A stretch of 64,000 bases of DNA from Streptomyces mexicanus (GTDB taxonomy: Bacteria > Actinomycetota > Actinomycetes > Streptomycetales > Streptomycetaceae), in assembly GCF_902506575.1 (NCBI RefSeq), contig NZ_LR732544.1, positions 5,904,416 through 5,968,415 of the forward strand, in the 5' to 3' direction. The position numbers were made by a program, and so were the translations under genes. Position 1 is the stretch's first letter. Every line of letters starts with the position of its first letter. Shown here in pieces: positions 25,410 through 33,236 of the stretch. Below the pieces are notes generated by a model. That model saw only the letters and a list, made by a program, of their open reading frames with translations. It was not told the DNA's origin and made no database searches.

Positions 25410-25790
25410 CCCGGGCACGCAGCCGGCCGCGCCGCCCTGCCCAACGTTCATCGGCAGCGAGGTCGGCCGGCTGCCCGGGACGGGGAAGGCCGTGCGGACG
25501 CGGGCGGCGGAAATCGCCGCCCTGACCGCCGCCCGGCCCGACGGCGACCGGCGCGCATGCGCGTGGTGGACGGCGGCGCCGGAGGCCGGCCTGCCGCCCG
25601 GCACGGTGAGCAACATGGCCCGCACCGCGTTCCTCGACGAATCGGCTCATGACCTGTTCCCACGGGAAGCACAGGTCAGGTGCCCAGGACCGAGAACAAG
25701 CAGTCGGCCGCGCCGGCCGCCACCATTGCCACGGTCTCCGCTCCGCTCCTCGGTTTCGCACCCCCGGCTCGCCCTGTCCACGGCGGCCGG
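25410..25790. other. Gene-free interval
   Basis: Only unrelated overlapping frames are present on both strands. None has a ribosome site, recognisable motif or clear codon bias. No hairpin terminator was noted. Confidence 0.4.
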
Positions 25791-26570
25791 TCAGCTGCGG
25801 ACGTGCAGCCCGAAACCCGTGCGGCCCGCGGGCTCCAGTCCCTCCTTCAGCTGCAACGAGGGGATCTCGTAGTCGCCGAAGTTCTGCCGCCGGAATGCGA
25901 TCGGCTCGGTCGTCTCCAGGGTGAGCAGACGCTGCTCCCAGGCCTTGGCGACGTCCGGGTAATCCTCGCTGGTCATCCGGTCGGCGCCGTACAGCACGAA
26001 CGGCGGCAGCACCTCGATGCCCGGGTAGTAGAGGATGCCATGGTGGATGGGGAACAGCAGATCGTCGATGGGGCCGTTGATCCCGCGAGCGGCGTAGTGC
26101 GACTCCGGCCCGCCGACCGTCACCGACAGCAGAGCCCTCCTGCCCGCGAGGGTGCCTTCGCCGAAGCGCTCGCCGTATTTGGTGTCGCTGTGCTCGCCGA
26201 CGCCGTACGCGAAGTGGGAGGTGAAGACGCGGTCCACCCAGCCCTTGAGGATCGCGGGCATCGAGTACCACCACAGGGGGAACTGGAAGATGATCGTGTC
26301 GGCCCACAGCAGCTTCTCCTGCTCGGCGAGGACGTCCGGGGTGAGCGTCCCGGTGTCGAAGGCCCGGCCCGAGTCCCGGACGACCTTCAGCGGGTGTGAG
26401 GCGTGGGGGCCGTAGTCCGCGGCGTCCACGACCGCCTTCCAGTTCATCGCGTACAGATCGCTCACCCGCACCTCGTGTCCGGCACTCCTCAACGTGGACA
26501 CCGCGAGGTCCTTCAGCGAGCCGTTGAGCGACTTCGGCTCCGGGTGGGCATAGACGATCAGCGTCTTCAT
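25791..26570 (-). CDS. Flavodoxin-fold NAD(P)H:quinone oxidoreductase (NQO1/MdaB-like)
   Basis: A 259-aa flavoprotein. MKTLIVYAHPEPKSLNGSLKD is the FMN/FAD phosphate-binding start. The body has HEVRVSDLYAMNWKAVVD, WADTIIFQFPLWWYSMPAILKGWVDRVF and ALLSVTVGGPESHY, all typical of the NQO/YwrO/MdaB family that reduces quinones or nitro compounds by two electrons. Start ATG 26570 has GAAGGA nearby. It is divergent from an XRE/MmyB regulator at 26713, its probable controller, repeating the layout at 7.9 kb. Confidence 0.93.
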   Translation of the reverse strand: MKTLIVYAHPEPKSLNGSLKDLAVSTLRSAGHEVRVSDLYAMNWKAVVDAADYGPHASHPLKVVRDSGRAFDTGTLTPDVLAEQEKLLWADTIIFQFPLWWYSMPAILKGWVDRVFTSHFAYGVGEHSDTKYGERFGEGTLAGRRALLSVTVGGPESHYAARGINGPIDDLLFPIHHGILYYPGIEVLPPFVLYGADRMTSEDYPDVAKAWEQRLLTLETTEPIAFRRQNFGDYEIPSLQLKEGLEPAGRTGFGLHVRS

Positions 26571-26700
26571 GGGAAGGAACTCCTTCGGATCGGATGCCTT
26601 CGATCCTGGACGCCGCGGAGCTCGGCGTTCAGGGGCTCCGGTTCCGTCGGACGGGACTTCCTGGTACCGGCAGGACCACCCTCACGGGCTTCGCCGAGGC

Positions 26701-26712
26701 CATACTGAAGGC
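26701..26712 (+). promoter_or_regulatory. -10-like CATACT six bases before the XRE start
   Basis: CATACT (26701-26706) ends six bases before ATG 26713 with only GAAGGC between, so the message is probably leaderless. No clear -35 was found. Confidence 0.45.
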
Positions 26713-27603
26713 ATGGACGATCTAGCGGGTTTCCTGCGGACCCGGCGTTCCCGAGTCGACCCGGCGGCCGTCGGCATCCCCACCGACAGCCGCCGCCGGG
26801 TCGAAGGGCTGCGCCGCGAGGAGGTCGCGCACCTGTCCGGGGTCAGCGTCGACTACTACGTGCGCCTGGAGCAGGGCCGCGCGACCCAGCCCTCCGAGCA
26901 GGTGCTCGATGCCCTCGCCCGCGTCCTCGGCCTCGACGAGACCGAACGGGGGCCCCTGTCCCGGCCCGCCCGGCAGCGCCGCCGCCGCGCGAAGGCACGG
27001 GGCGGACGAGTCCGGCCCGAGCTGCTGCGCGTCCTCGCCCTGGTCGCCGACGGTCCCGCGCTGATCATGACCCACCGCCTGGACGTGCTCGCCGGGAACC
27101 GCCTCGCCGGGCTCCTCTACGGCCGGCCCCTGCCGGGCCTGAACACCGCACGGCACCTCTTCCTCGAGGAGGCCGAGCGCGGCCTCTACGCGGACTGGGA
27201 GAGCTGCACGCTGGACGTGGTCGGGCACCTGCGCCTGGCCGCCGGCAAGTACCCCGAGGATCCCCGTCTGGCCTCACTCATCGGTGAACTGGCGATGGGC
27301 AGCGAGCGCTTCCGCCGCCTGTGGGCCCGCGCGGACGTGCGCGCCCGCACCTACGGACGCAAGGCGTATCGGCATCCGCTGGTCGGACTGTTGGAACTGC
27401 ACCAGGAGAACTTCGTCCTGCCGAGCGAACCGGGCATGGAGCTGGTGGTGCTGTCCGCGGCCCCCGGCAGCCCCGCCGAGGACGGGCTGCGCCTGCTCGC
27501 GGGCCTGGGCGAGCCCGACGGTGACGCGCGTTCCCCAGTGAACGCTCACGTCCGTGAGCAACTCGACGACGCCCGTCCATCGTCCGGAACGCCGCACCGC
27601 TGA
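26713..27603 (+). CDS. XRE-type regulator with MmyB-like ligand-binding domain
   Basis: A 296-aa regulator of the same family as that at 8029. The HTH is VEGLRREEVAHLSGVSVDYYVRLEQGRATQPSEQVLDALARVLGL; the ligand domain contains VLAGNRLAGLLYG, FRRLWARADVRARTYGRKAYRHPLVGLL and LVVLSAAPGSPAEDGLRLL. ATG 26713 was chosen over upstream in-frame ATGs because the HTH begins at the usual distance and a -10 box lies just before it. It is divergent from the quinone oxidoreductase. Confidence 0.92.
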   Translation: MDDLAGFLRTRRSRVDPAAVGIPTDSRRRVEGLRREEVAHLSGVSVDYYVRLEQGRATQPSEQVLDALARVLGLDETERGPLSRPARQRRRRAKARGGRVRPELLRVLALVADGPALIMTHRLDVLAGNRLAGLLYGRPLPGLNTARHLFLEEAERGLYADWESCTLDVVGHLRLAAGKYPEDPRLASLIGELAMGSERFRRLWARADVRARTYGRKAYRHPLVGLLELHQENFVLPSEPGMELVVLSAAPGSPAEDGLRLLAGLGEPDGDARSPVNAHVREQLDDARPSSGTPHR

Positions 27604-27661
27604 CGGCTTTCCGCTCGCCGAACGCGGCCCGGATGATGCGGGCGGAGGTCGGCGAACGGAG

Positions 27662-27696
27662 GCCCTGCCTTCCCGGCGTTGCGGGGAAGGCAGGGC
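27662..27696. terminator. Bidirectional terminator, 13-bp stem
   Basis: GCCCTGCCTTCCC (27662-27674) pairs perfectly with 27684-27696 across a nine-base loop. It sits between the convergent XRE gene and the RlmA-like methyltransferase. No U-run, as is usual in Streptomyces. Confidence 0.75.
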
Positions 27697-27721
27697 GCCG
27701 GGCGCGTCCACTGCTGGTCGG

Positions 27722-28600
27722 TCAGCCGGAGCATGCGCCCGCTCGTGGCCACCGAGGCCGATAGGCAGTGGCCAGTACGGAGACGGTGACCTGATCGGGC
27801 AGAAAGCCGTGATGGCCGAGGTCCCCACGGCTGACGTGACGGGCGCTCGGCGTCATCGCCAGCAGGTCCAGGACATCCAGCCTGGACAGGGGCGCGGAAT
27901 ACTCCACCTGTTCGGTGACGGCGGCCTCGAAGAAGGGGCTCAACGCCTGGTGCAGGCGCTGCTCCTTGGCCGGGTCGACCGTGACCATCGCAGGCACCCG
28001 TTCGCGCAGCTCGGCCAGGTGTCGCCCGGTGGGACGGACCACGATCAGCCGCCCGGTCGGGCGCAGCACGCGGTGGAACTCGGCCGGGTTGCGTGGTGCG
28101 AACACGTTCAGCACGACGTCGGCCACCCCGTCGGCGAGCGGGAAGGGACGGAAAACGTCCCAGGACACGGCGGCGGCTCGATGATGGGCACGGGCTGCCG
28201 AACGCAGCGCGCGCACCGATGTGTCCAGACCCAGACCGCGGGAGCCGGGCACTTGGTCGAGTACACCGGCCAGGTAGTAGCCCGTGCCGCATCCCACGTC
28301 CACGACCGTGGCCTGCTCGGTCGCGGCGCCGGCCACCAGGCGGGCCCCGACTTCGCGGATGGGCGCGTAGGCGCCGGTGGACAGGAACCGGTCCCGGGCC
28401 TGGACCATGGGTGCGTCGTCGCCGCTGGTGGCGCGGGTGCCCGTCAGCAGACTGGCGTAGCCGTGGCGGGCGACGTCGAAGGTATGGCCCACCGGGCAAC
28501 GCAGCGCGCCGCGGCCGGGGTTCAGGCGAGGCGTGCGGCACGTTGGGCAGCGCAGCAGGTCGAGGGACAGTTCGAGGGCAGGGGGAAGCGACACGGGCAC
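27722..28600 (-). CDS. RlmA-type 23S rRNA (guanine-N1)-methyltransferase-like protein
   Basis: A 292-aa SAM-dependent methyltransferase. An N-terminal zinc ribbon (Cys18, Cys21, Cys35, His39 in LRCPTC..LRCPVGH) followed by HTFDVARHGYASLL and VQARDRFLSTGAYAPI is characteristic of RlmA/TlrB enzymes that methylate helix-35 G of 23S rRNA. VVDVGCGTGYYLAGVL is the SAM motif and NVFAPRNPAEFHRVLRPTGRLIVVRPTGRHL the family acceptor region. GTG 28600 has AGGAG at about six bases. Family members can give macrolide (tylosin-type) resistance; that role is possible but not shown. Confidence 0.88.
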   Translation of the reverse strand: MPVSLPPALELSLDLLRCPTCRTPRLNPGRGALRCPVGHTFDVARHGYASLLTGTRATSGDDAPMVQARDRFLSTGAYAPIREVGARLVAGAATEQATVVDVGCGTGYYLAGVLDQVPGSRGLGLDTSVRALRSAARAHHRAAAVSWDVFRPFPLADGVADVVLNVFAPRNPAEFHRVLRPTGRLIVVRPTGRHLAELRERVPAMVTVDPAKEQRLHQALSPFFEAAVTEQVEYSAPLSRLDVLDLLAMTPSARHVSRGDLGHHGFLPDQVTVSVLATAYRPRWPRAGACSG

Positions 28601-29109
28601 GAGGCACTCCTGGCAAGGGGGTAAAGGGAAGGGACCGTGCCTGCACCGCGCTCAGAGCGTCATTGCTTCACGAAGGAACGTGCAGCATTGGGCAGTTGTG
28701 CACGCAGCAGGCACACCAAGGAGGGCGACGCCGTCCGGCATCGCCCTCAGCGCCTTCCGCTCACAGGAAGCAGCAGTGCGGGGTGCTCATGAATGCCACG
28801 TCAGAAGTGTACGAGCATCGGCGAGGCCCCGTGCTTCACCGGAGTCGGAAGGCAAGACCTACGTCCAAGGCCGAGGCCCGTCTGCGCTCCGGGCTGATCC
28901 CTGTGTGCCGGGCCCTGGCATACCGTGCTGCCCGACTCCGGATCGTCCGCGCAAGGGGAGAGCGTATGAGCACCGCTGCACCGGTATGCCCGCCTCGGGG
29001 CCGGCTTCGGCGCCGTGTGCCTGGGCGTGCCGCTTGTCGCCGTTGGCAACGCGCTGCCAGGATCGCCAGGACAGGATTCAACCAGTGACAGCGCCCTCCG
29101 GGGCGTGCT
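28601..29109. other. Gene-free interval upstream of the RlmA-like gene
   Basis: Several overlapping frames exist but none has a ribosome site with family resemblance. Near 28985-29110 one frame (RLGAGFGAVCLGVPLVAVGNALPG..) looks like a small membrane or export segment but has an upstream stop and no start codon. Confidence 0.4.
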
Positions 29110-29497
29110 GACGCCAGACCTGTGAACATCGATCAGGAAGAAAATCTGTCACGGCGAGAGTAGACATTGAGCTGTCGCAGGGTTACGGTTTCCTACGTAC
29201 CCAGGAAGGTCAAAGTGGGCACGGCAGAAATGGACTGCCGTGCGAGCAGGATGCGACCCGAAGGGTCGCGAGCAGTACCCGCGGTATCCAGCAGTACAAC
29301 CGAGTAACCGAGGTAAGGAGCAGAAGCGCCATCAGGATCGCCCGGGCGAGGAAGCAGTCAGCCCGGGTACCGCAGACCCCGGATTGGAAGGTGGTCCCCG
29401 GTCACGCATCCGCGATCCCCGCAGCCCCGCCCTCCGGGGTGGACCCTGCGGACAAAGAGGGCCGACGCAGTCGGCCGGTAGATGGTGTTGAAAGCTC
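29110..29497 (+). ncRNA. Structured non-coding segment upstream of merR (candidate sRNA or long leader)
   Basis: About 390 bases with no credible reading frame but strong local structure. A 9-bp stem with AAATGGA loop lies at 29219-29243, and a 7-bp stem with GAA loop at 29253-29269; each is followed directly by GAGCAG, and GAGCAG recurs near 29320. The segment ends in the 32-nt perfect palindrome at 29498-29529. This looks like a stable RNA or a riboregulated leader for the MerR gene. It matches no RNA family I can name. Confidence 0.45.
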
Positions 29498-29529
29498 GGG
29501 GCCCGGGTGCCGTACGGCACCCGGGCCCC
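29498..29529. terminator. 32-nt perfect palindrome, terminator/attenuator before merR
   Basis: Sixteen bases starting GGGGCCCGGGTGCCGT are followed immediately by their exact complement. It lies 28 bases before the MerR start codon and just ahead of its ribosome site, so it could end an upstream RNA or attenuate merR. Confidence 0.75.
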
Positions 29530-29557
29530 CCGACGCGTCCCCCGGAAGAAGAGGTCT

Positions 29558-29902
29558 ATGCCCCCTCGCAGTACCCGCCCCATCGACAACCTCGACGATG
29601 ACGACTATCCCGCCTACACCATGGGCCGCGCCGCGGAGATGCTCGGAACCACCCCCGCCTTCCTTCGTGCTCTCGGTGAACACCGCCTGATCACCCCCCT
29701 GCGCTCCGAAGGCGGCCACCGCCGCTACTCCCGCTACCAGCTGCGCATCGCCGCCCGCGCCCGGGAACTCGTCGACCAGGGCACCCCCATCGAAGCCGCC
29801 TGCCGCATCATCGTCCTCGAAGACCAACTCGAGGAAGCCCAGCGCATCAACGAACAACTGCGCGCACAAGGCGCCGAATCGCAGGCCCAAACCTCGCCTT
29901 GA
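29558..29902 (+). CDS. Small MerR-family regulator (cold-shock-linked)
   Basis: A 114-aa protein. An acidic N-terminus (DNLDDDDYPAY) leads into a MerR winged helix: TMGRAAEMLGTTPAFLRALGEHRLITPLRSEGGHRRYSRYQLRIAARARELVDQG, then a short coiled coil (AACRIIVLEDQLEEAQRINEQLRAQG) and no ligand domain. ATG 29558 has AAGAGG upstream. It sits with an SCO5918-family gene, a CBS protein and cspA, an arrangement I recall from S. coelicolor around SCO5917-SCO5921. Its target is unknown; the structured segment and palindrome upstream suggest post-transcriptional control. Confidence 0.88.
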   Translation: MPPRSTRPIDNLDDDDYPAYTMGRAAEMLGTTPAFLRALGEHRLITPLRSEGGHRRYSRYQLRIAARARELVDQGTPIEAACRIIVLEDQLEEAQRINEQLRAQGAESQAQTSP

Positions 29903-30195
29903 CCTCGCCGCGCAAGCCGAACACCGACTGCCGGCAGAACCGGACGGCAGTCTTCAGGCCTGCGCCGCCGCCCTGGTGCAGCCGGCACGCGCTGCACCAC
30001 ACCGAGGACCCCGGAAGCATCCGCCGGGGTCCTCTGCCACTCACCGTCGGTGGATCCTGGAGACGGGCGGCATGGACCGAGCTGCCATCAAGGACAATCA
30101 GCGCCCGGACCGTGGTGATTCCAGCTGTGTCGACCGGTGAGACGCTCTGGCCGCCCGTTGCCCGGCCGGCGTTTTCGAGTGGACGGCGACACAAC

Positions 30196-30233
30196 GGTGG
30201 GGCCCTGCCGACGCGCGTCGGCAGGGCCCCACC
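30196..30233. terminator. 38-nt perfect palindrome, bidirectional terminator
   Basis: Nineteen bases beginning GGTGGGGCCCTGCC are followed directly by their complement. It lies between the convergent merR (ends 29902) and SCO5918-family gene (ends 30241). The remaining bases of 29903-30240 hold no recognised gene. Confidence 0.85.
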
Positions 30234-30240
30234 GGGATCC

Positions 30241-30582
30241 TCAAGGGCGCTCTCCGGCCCCTCCCCACAGGGCCATGGGGTCGGTGTCGGCCGGCGTGGT
30301 CGAGGGAGTCCGGAGTGAAGCGGCACCGCCCGCGTCCTCTGCGGCCTCGGGACGGTCGTGACAGGTGAATCCCAGGCGTGTCATGGCCCGGGTGACTTCG
30401 AGGGCGGTGAAGTCACGGGGGTCTTGCCGCGTGATCACCTGGCCCACCTGCTTGACGGGGTAGCGGCGGCGGCCGATGGTCACGGACGCACCCGTGACGA
30501 GTTCGGGCGTGACGCCCTTCATCGAGGCCAGCACCCCGGTCTTGGTCAGCTCGAACGGGTACCGGGCGATGACGCAGCGCAT
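30241..30582 (-). CDS. SCO5918-family conserved protein
   Basis: A 113-aa protein: MRCVIARYPFELTKTGVLASMKGVTPELVTGASVTIGRRRYPVKQVGQVITRQDPRDFTALEVTRAMTRLGFTC is the conserved part; the C-terminus is low complexity. ATG 30582 has GGGAGG at four bases. No catalytic motif or membrane span. The family is recalled as lying next to Streptomyces cold-shock genes, as here. Function unknown; a role in RNA handling at low temperature is inference from neighbours only. Confidence 0.75.
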   Translation of the reverse strand: MRCVIARYPFELTKTGVLASMKGVTPELVTGASVTIGRRRYPVKQVGQVITRQDPRDFTALEVTRAMTRLGFTCHDRPEAAEDAGGAASLRTPSTTPADTDPMALWGGAGERP

Positions 30583-30642
30583 GATGCCTCCCAGGGGAGA
30601 AGTCGAGGGGGAAGGAAACCGGGCTGTCCGGGGCGAGGCGGA

Positions 30643-30990
30643 TCAGCGGGGGAGAGGGAGGGCGCCCGTGCTTCGGCCGTACTCGCCGACGCCGCCGGGG
30701 CGGGAGTCGGGCCGGGGCGACGATCCGTCGAGGACGTCCCGCAGGCGGACCCGGTCCGTGTACGTGGGACTCTTACGCAGGACAGCGAGCCGAGCGAGAC
30801 TGATCGAGTCCGTGCTCTGGTCATCCCCGTCGCACACAGTCAGGCAGTCGACACGAGCGCCGGCCATGACGGCCAGAGCCACCTCGACGGTCATGTCGTC
30901 GCATACCCGAGGCCTGTCCGTTTCGATGTCGCCGGGCACGATCACGGCGGCGGGGTCCTCCATGCGGTACTGCCTCTGGATTGACGTCAA
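30643..30990 (-). CDS. CBS-domain-like small protein (TTG start)
   Basis: A 115-aa protein with one CBS-like unit: VCDDMTVEVALAVMAGARVDCLTVCDGDDQSTDSISLARLAVLR, then YTDRVRLRDVLD. CBS modules bind adenosyl ligands. The TTG start at 30990 is supported by a strong AGGAGG five bases upstream (CACCC between), while no ATG or GTG fits as well. It lies 60 bp upstream of the SCO5918-family gene and downstream of the cspA terminator. Only half of the usual CBS pair is present, so it may dimerise. Family call is moderate. Confidence 0.65.
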   Translation of the reverse strand: MTSIQRQYRMEDPAAVIVPGDIETDRPRVCDDMTVEVALAVMAGARVDCLTVCDGDDQSTDSISLARLAVLRKSPTYTDRVRLRDVLDGSSPRPDSRPGGVGEYGRSTGALPLPR

Positions 30991-31189
30991 GGGTGCCTCC
31001 TGCGGTGAAGCTGTTCGGTTCGGTGTCCATTGCGGTCCCGGGAAGACACGCTGACCTACGTGTGGGGTTCATTGCGGAACTTTCCTCGACGCAGGCGCAT
31101 ATCAATGAATTCCGCAGCAGAACAAGCAGCGCCAAGAATCACAGCAACGGGGCGGAAAAGCAGGGCCGAATCACCCCGGGAATGATGCG

Positions 31190-31225
31190 AGCTGGGGCCC
31201 GCACCCCAAGGTGCGGGCCCCAGCT
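31190..31225. terminator. cspA terminator, 16-bp stem with CCAA loop
   Basis: AGCTGGGGCCCGCACC (31190-31205) pairs perfectly with 31210-31225 across CCAA. It begins 27 bases past the cspA stop on the minus strand and separates cspA from the CBS gene. Confidence 0.88.
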
Positions 31226-31251
31226 GCGAAGTATGAGTCAGTGCCGGCGCG

Positions 31252-31455
31252 TCACGCAGGAACGATGTTCTCAGCCGTCGGGCCCTTCTGGCCCTGCGCG
31301 ATGTCGAACGTCACCTTCTGGCCCTCCAGCAGCTCGCGGAAGCCCTGGGTGGCGATGTTGGAGTAGTGGGCGAAGACGTCGGCGCCGCCGCCGTCCTGCG
31401 CGATGAAGCCGAAGCCCTTTTCCGCGTTGAACCACTTCACAGTGCCAGTAGCCAT
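31252..31455 (-). CDS. cspA: Cold-shock protein (CspA family)
   Basis: A 67-aa cold-shock domain protein: GTVKWFNAEKGFGFIAQDGG (RNP1 KGFGFI) and DVFAHYSNI (RNP2-type VFAHYS), ending VTFDIAQGQKGPTAENIVPA. It binds single-stranded RNA/DNA as a chaperone. ATG 31455 has GGAGAAA upstream. A gene-free leader of up to several hundred bases precedes it, in line with long structured 5' leaders of cold-shock mRNAs, and a strong terminator follows. Streptomyces carry several scoF-type copies; which one this is cannot be fixed. Confidence 0.96.
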   Translation of the reverse strand: MATGTVKWFNAEKGFGFIAQDGGGADVFAHYSNIATQGFRELLEGQKVTFDIAQGQKGPTAENIVPA

Positions 31456-31931
31456 TTTGTTTCTCCTTCGGGGGACGGTGTCAGGAAAACGCCCTGTGCG
31501 TATTCCGTGTCGCCGTGATGATCGGCCGTCGGAAAAACCGCCTGGCAACCACACCTGCAACTGCTGACGACAGTAGCACGTCGACTTCGTCCTTGCGTGG
31601 TAAAGAATCGTTCGCCGCCTGTCGCCTCAGAAATGTTTCTCGTGCGCCGCACCGATTTCTGCCGTAGCCGACACAGATATTGTCTTCCGGGCCGTGGCGC
31701 AGCCGCCCGACTGTCTTCGCTCACAGCGCTGTGACCTCCACCAACGGCTCGTCCACGGCCGCTGTCATCACCGTGCGAGCAAGTTGCCGACGAAACGTCG
31801 AGACTCCAGGTGCGAGACGAAGCCCACACGCCCCCTCATGACACTGCAGAGCATCGCCCGTGAATCACCCCGCGACGCCGCCATCCGCCGTCGCGGGCCG
31901 GACCCGTCCGGGACCGGCCGACCCGGCCGGG
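31456..31931 (-). promoter_or_regulatory. cspA upstream/leader region
   Basis: No gene is recognised between cspA and the DUF5994 gene. A possible -10 TACTGT lies at 31575-31570 on the minus strand, which would give a leader of about 110 bases. The region is less GC-rich than average, like many cold-shock leaders. Promoter position is tentative. Confidence 0.35.
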
Positions 31932-32321
31932 TCAGGCGGGGCGCCCCGCGGCCGGAGTCTGCGCCGTGGCCGTCTCCATGAGCCGTTCGGCCTCCTCCAC
32001 CGTGGCGGAGGGTGGCACGACGAGCAGGTCCCAGCGGCCCTGTCCGGGAGTGAGCAGGCACACGGTGTCCTCGGCCCGCGACGGGCCGGTCCGACGCAGG
32101 TGCACCTGCTGGTCCTCGACGGGCACGCCGTCACCGGACAGTGACCACATCGCTCCGTTCACGAGGACGCTGGTGATGTGTCCCCAGCGCAGCGGCAGCG
32201 CGGCGAGCAGCCCGGGGAGTTCGGTGGTCAGGTCGTACGACCGAGGCCACCAGGCTCCGTCGATGCGTCGGGCGGGGGTGCGGGTGGCGCCGGTCGGCGG
32301 GACGGGGGCCTGTCGCCTCAG
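31932..32321 (-). CDS. DUF5994-family protein, start uncertain (possible CTG)
   Basis: About 129 aa: RRIDGAWWPRSYDLTTELPG and LLAALPLRWGHITSVLVNGAMW are the family core, and CLLTPGQGRWDLLVVPPSATVEEAERLMETA the conserved end. There is no ATG, GTG or TTG between the upstream gene's stop and the conserved core. The only near-cognate option at the right place is CTG 32321, overlapping the upstream TGA as CTGA. Otherwise the gene has lost its 5' end in the same event that deleted part of the neighbouring reductase. Function of DUF5994 is unknown. Confidence 0.55.
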   Translation of the reverse strand: MRRQAPVPPTGATRTPARRIDGAWWPRSYDLTTELPGLLAALPLRWGHITSVLVNGAMWSLSGDGVPVEDQQVHLRRTGPSRAEDTVCLLTPGQGRWDLLVVPPSATVEEAERLMETATAQTPAAGRPA

Positions 32322-32870
32322 GTGTCGAGGTCGGGGCGGAGAACCACCCGCCTGCCGTGCAGTTCGCCCTGCTCCATGCGGCGGTGGACGTCCGCGGTGG
32401 CGCTCAGCGGGAGCGTCTCGGTGGCCCGGGGGCGCAGCCGGCCGGCGGCCAGCAGGCGGTTGATGGTGACGGCGGCCTCGGCGAGTTCGGCGGTGGGGGC
32501 GTGGGAGATCACGAATCCGGTGATCGAGCCGTCCTTCATGTACAGCGCTCCCGCCGGGAGCACCGGCTGGGTGCGGGCGCCGGCCAGCAGGACGATCCGG
32601 CCGCGCGGAGCGAGCAGGTCGACGGCGGTGGTCAGGTCGTTGTGACCGGAGGTGTCCAGGTGGGCGTCGACGCCGTGCGGGGCGGCGTCCCGGATGCGCG
32701 CGGCCAGGTCGGGGTCCTTGTAGTCGAGGACCTCGGCCGCGCCCAGCGCGCGGCAGTACTCGGCGTCCGACGCGGAGGCGGTGGCGATGACCCTGGCGCC
32801 GGCCTCGACGGCGAGCGTGACCATCGCGCCGACCCGGTGCTCCGATGGTCTCGATGAAGGCTGCGCGCAT
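32318..32870 (-). pseudogene. Quinone-oxidoreductase-type gene with internal deletion
   Basis: The start ATG CGC GCA.. at 32870 encodes MRAAFIETIGAP, the normal N-terminus of NADPH:quinone reductases. It runs straight, with a frame change, into VTLAVEAGARVIATASASDA from the middle of the Rossmann domain. The rest is intact: LGAAEVLDYKDPDLAARIRDA, GRIVLLAGAR, GSITGFVISHAP, ending HGRRVVLRPDLDT. Roughly 140 residues (GroES domain and the GGVG nucleotide loop) are gone. An ORF from 32824 remains open but lacks the cofactor loop. Confidence 0.75.
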
Positions 32871-32974
32871 GGCCGCCAAGTCTTCCACCGCAGGTCGCGG
32901 CGGCGCCGCCGTCTCGGGGATGGTTCGTCAACTCACGGGCCCGCCCGGGCCGCCCGCCGGGATGTCACGCGGGG

Positions 32975-33106
32975 GGCCGACACCACAACGCCGGCGCCCG
33001 AACCCTCGCAGCCATCGCCGCAGCCACCAAAGCAACAACCGGCTGCGGCACCTGGCAACCATTCATCGAAAACATCCTCACCACCCCCGCCCGCACCCAG
33101 CAGTGA
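32975..33106 (+). pseudogene. Short C-terminal gene fragment, unrecognised
   Basis: One plus-strand frame reads ARTLAAIAAATKATTGCGTW then QPFIENILTTPARTQQ and stops at TGA 33104-33106, with good third-position GC. It looks like the tail of a longer protein whose front has been lost. I do not recognise the family. The surrounding 32871-33236 has no complete gene. Confidence 0.3.
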
Positions 33107-33236
33107 CCACACCCACACACCGCCACCCGGGAGATGAACGAGCTATCGGACACGCCACACCAGCGAGACAAGCCGAATGCCCAGCTGGGCTACCCGATGC
33201 GATATGCCGTCGGACAGCACCTCACCAACCGCCCAC

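Noticed and set aside
28985..29110. Small membrane-like peptide frame (RLGAGFGAVCLGVPLVAVGN..)
   Set aside because: It has an upstream in-frame stop and no start codon; possibly a remnant, not enough to call.
29110..29530. Group II intron or c-di-AMP riboswitch
   Set aside because: Palindromic end and hairpins raised the idea, but no domain V sequence, no reverse transcriptase and no ydaO-type conserved core could be found.
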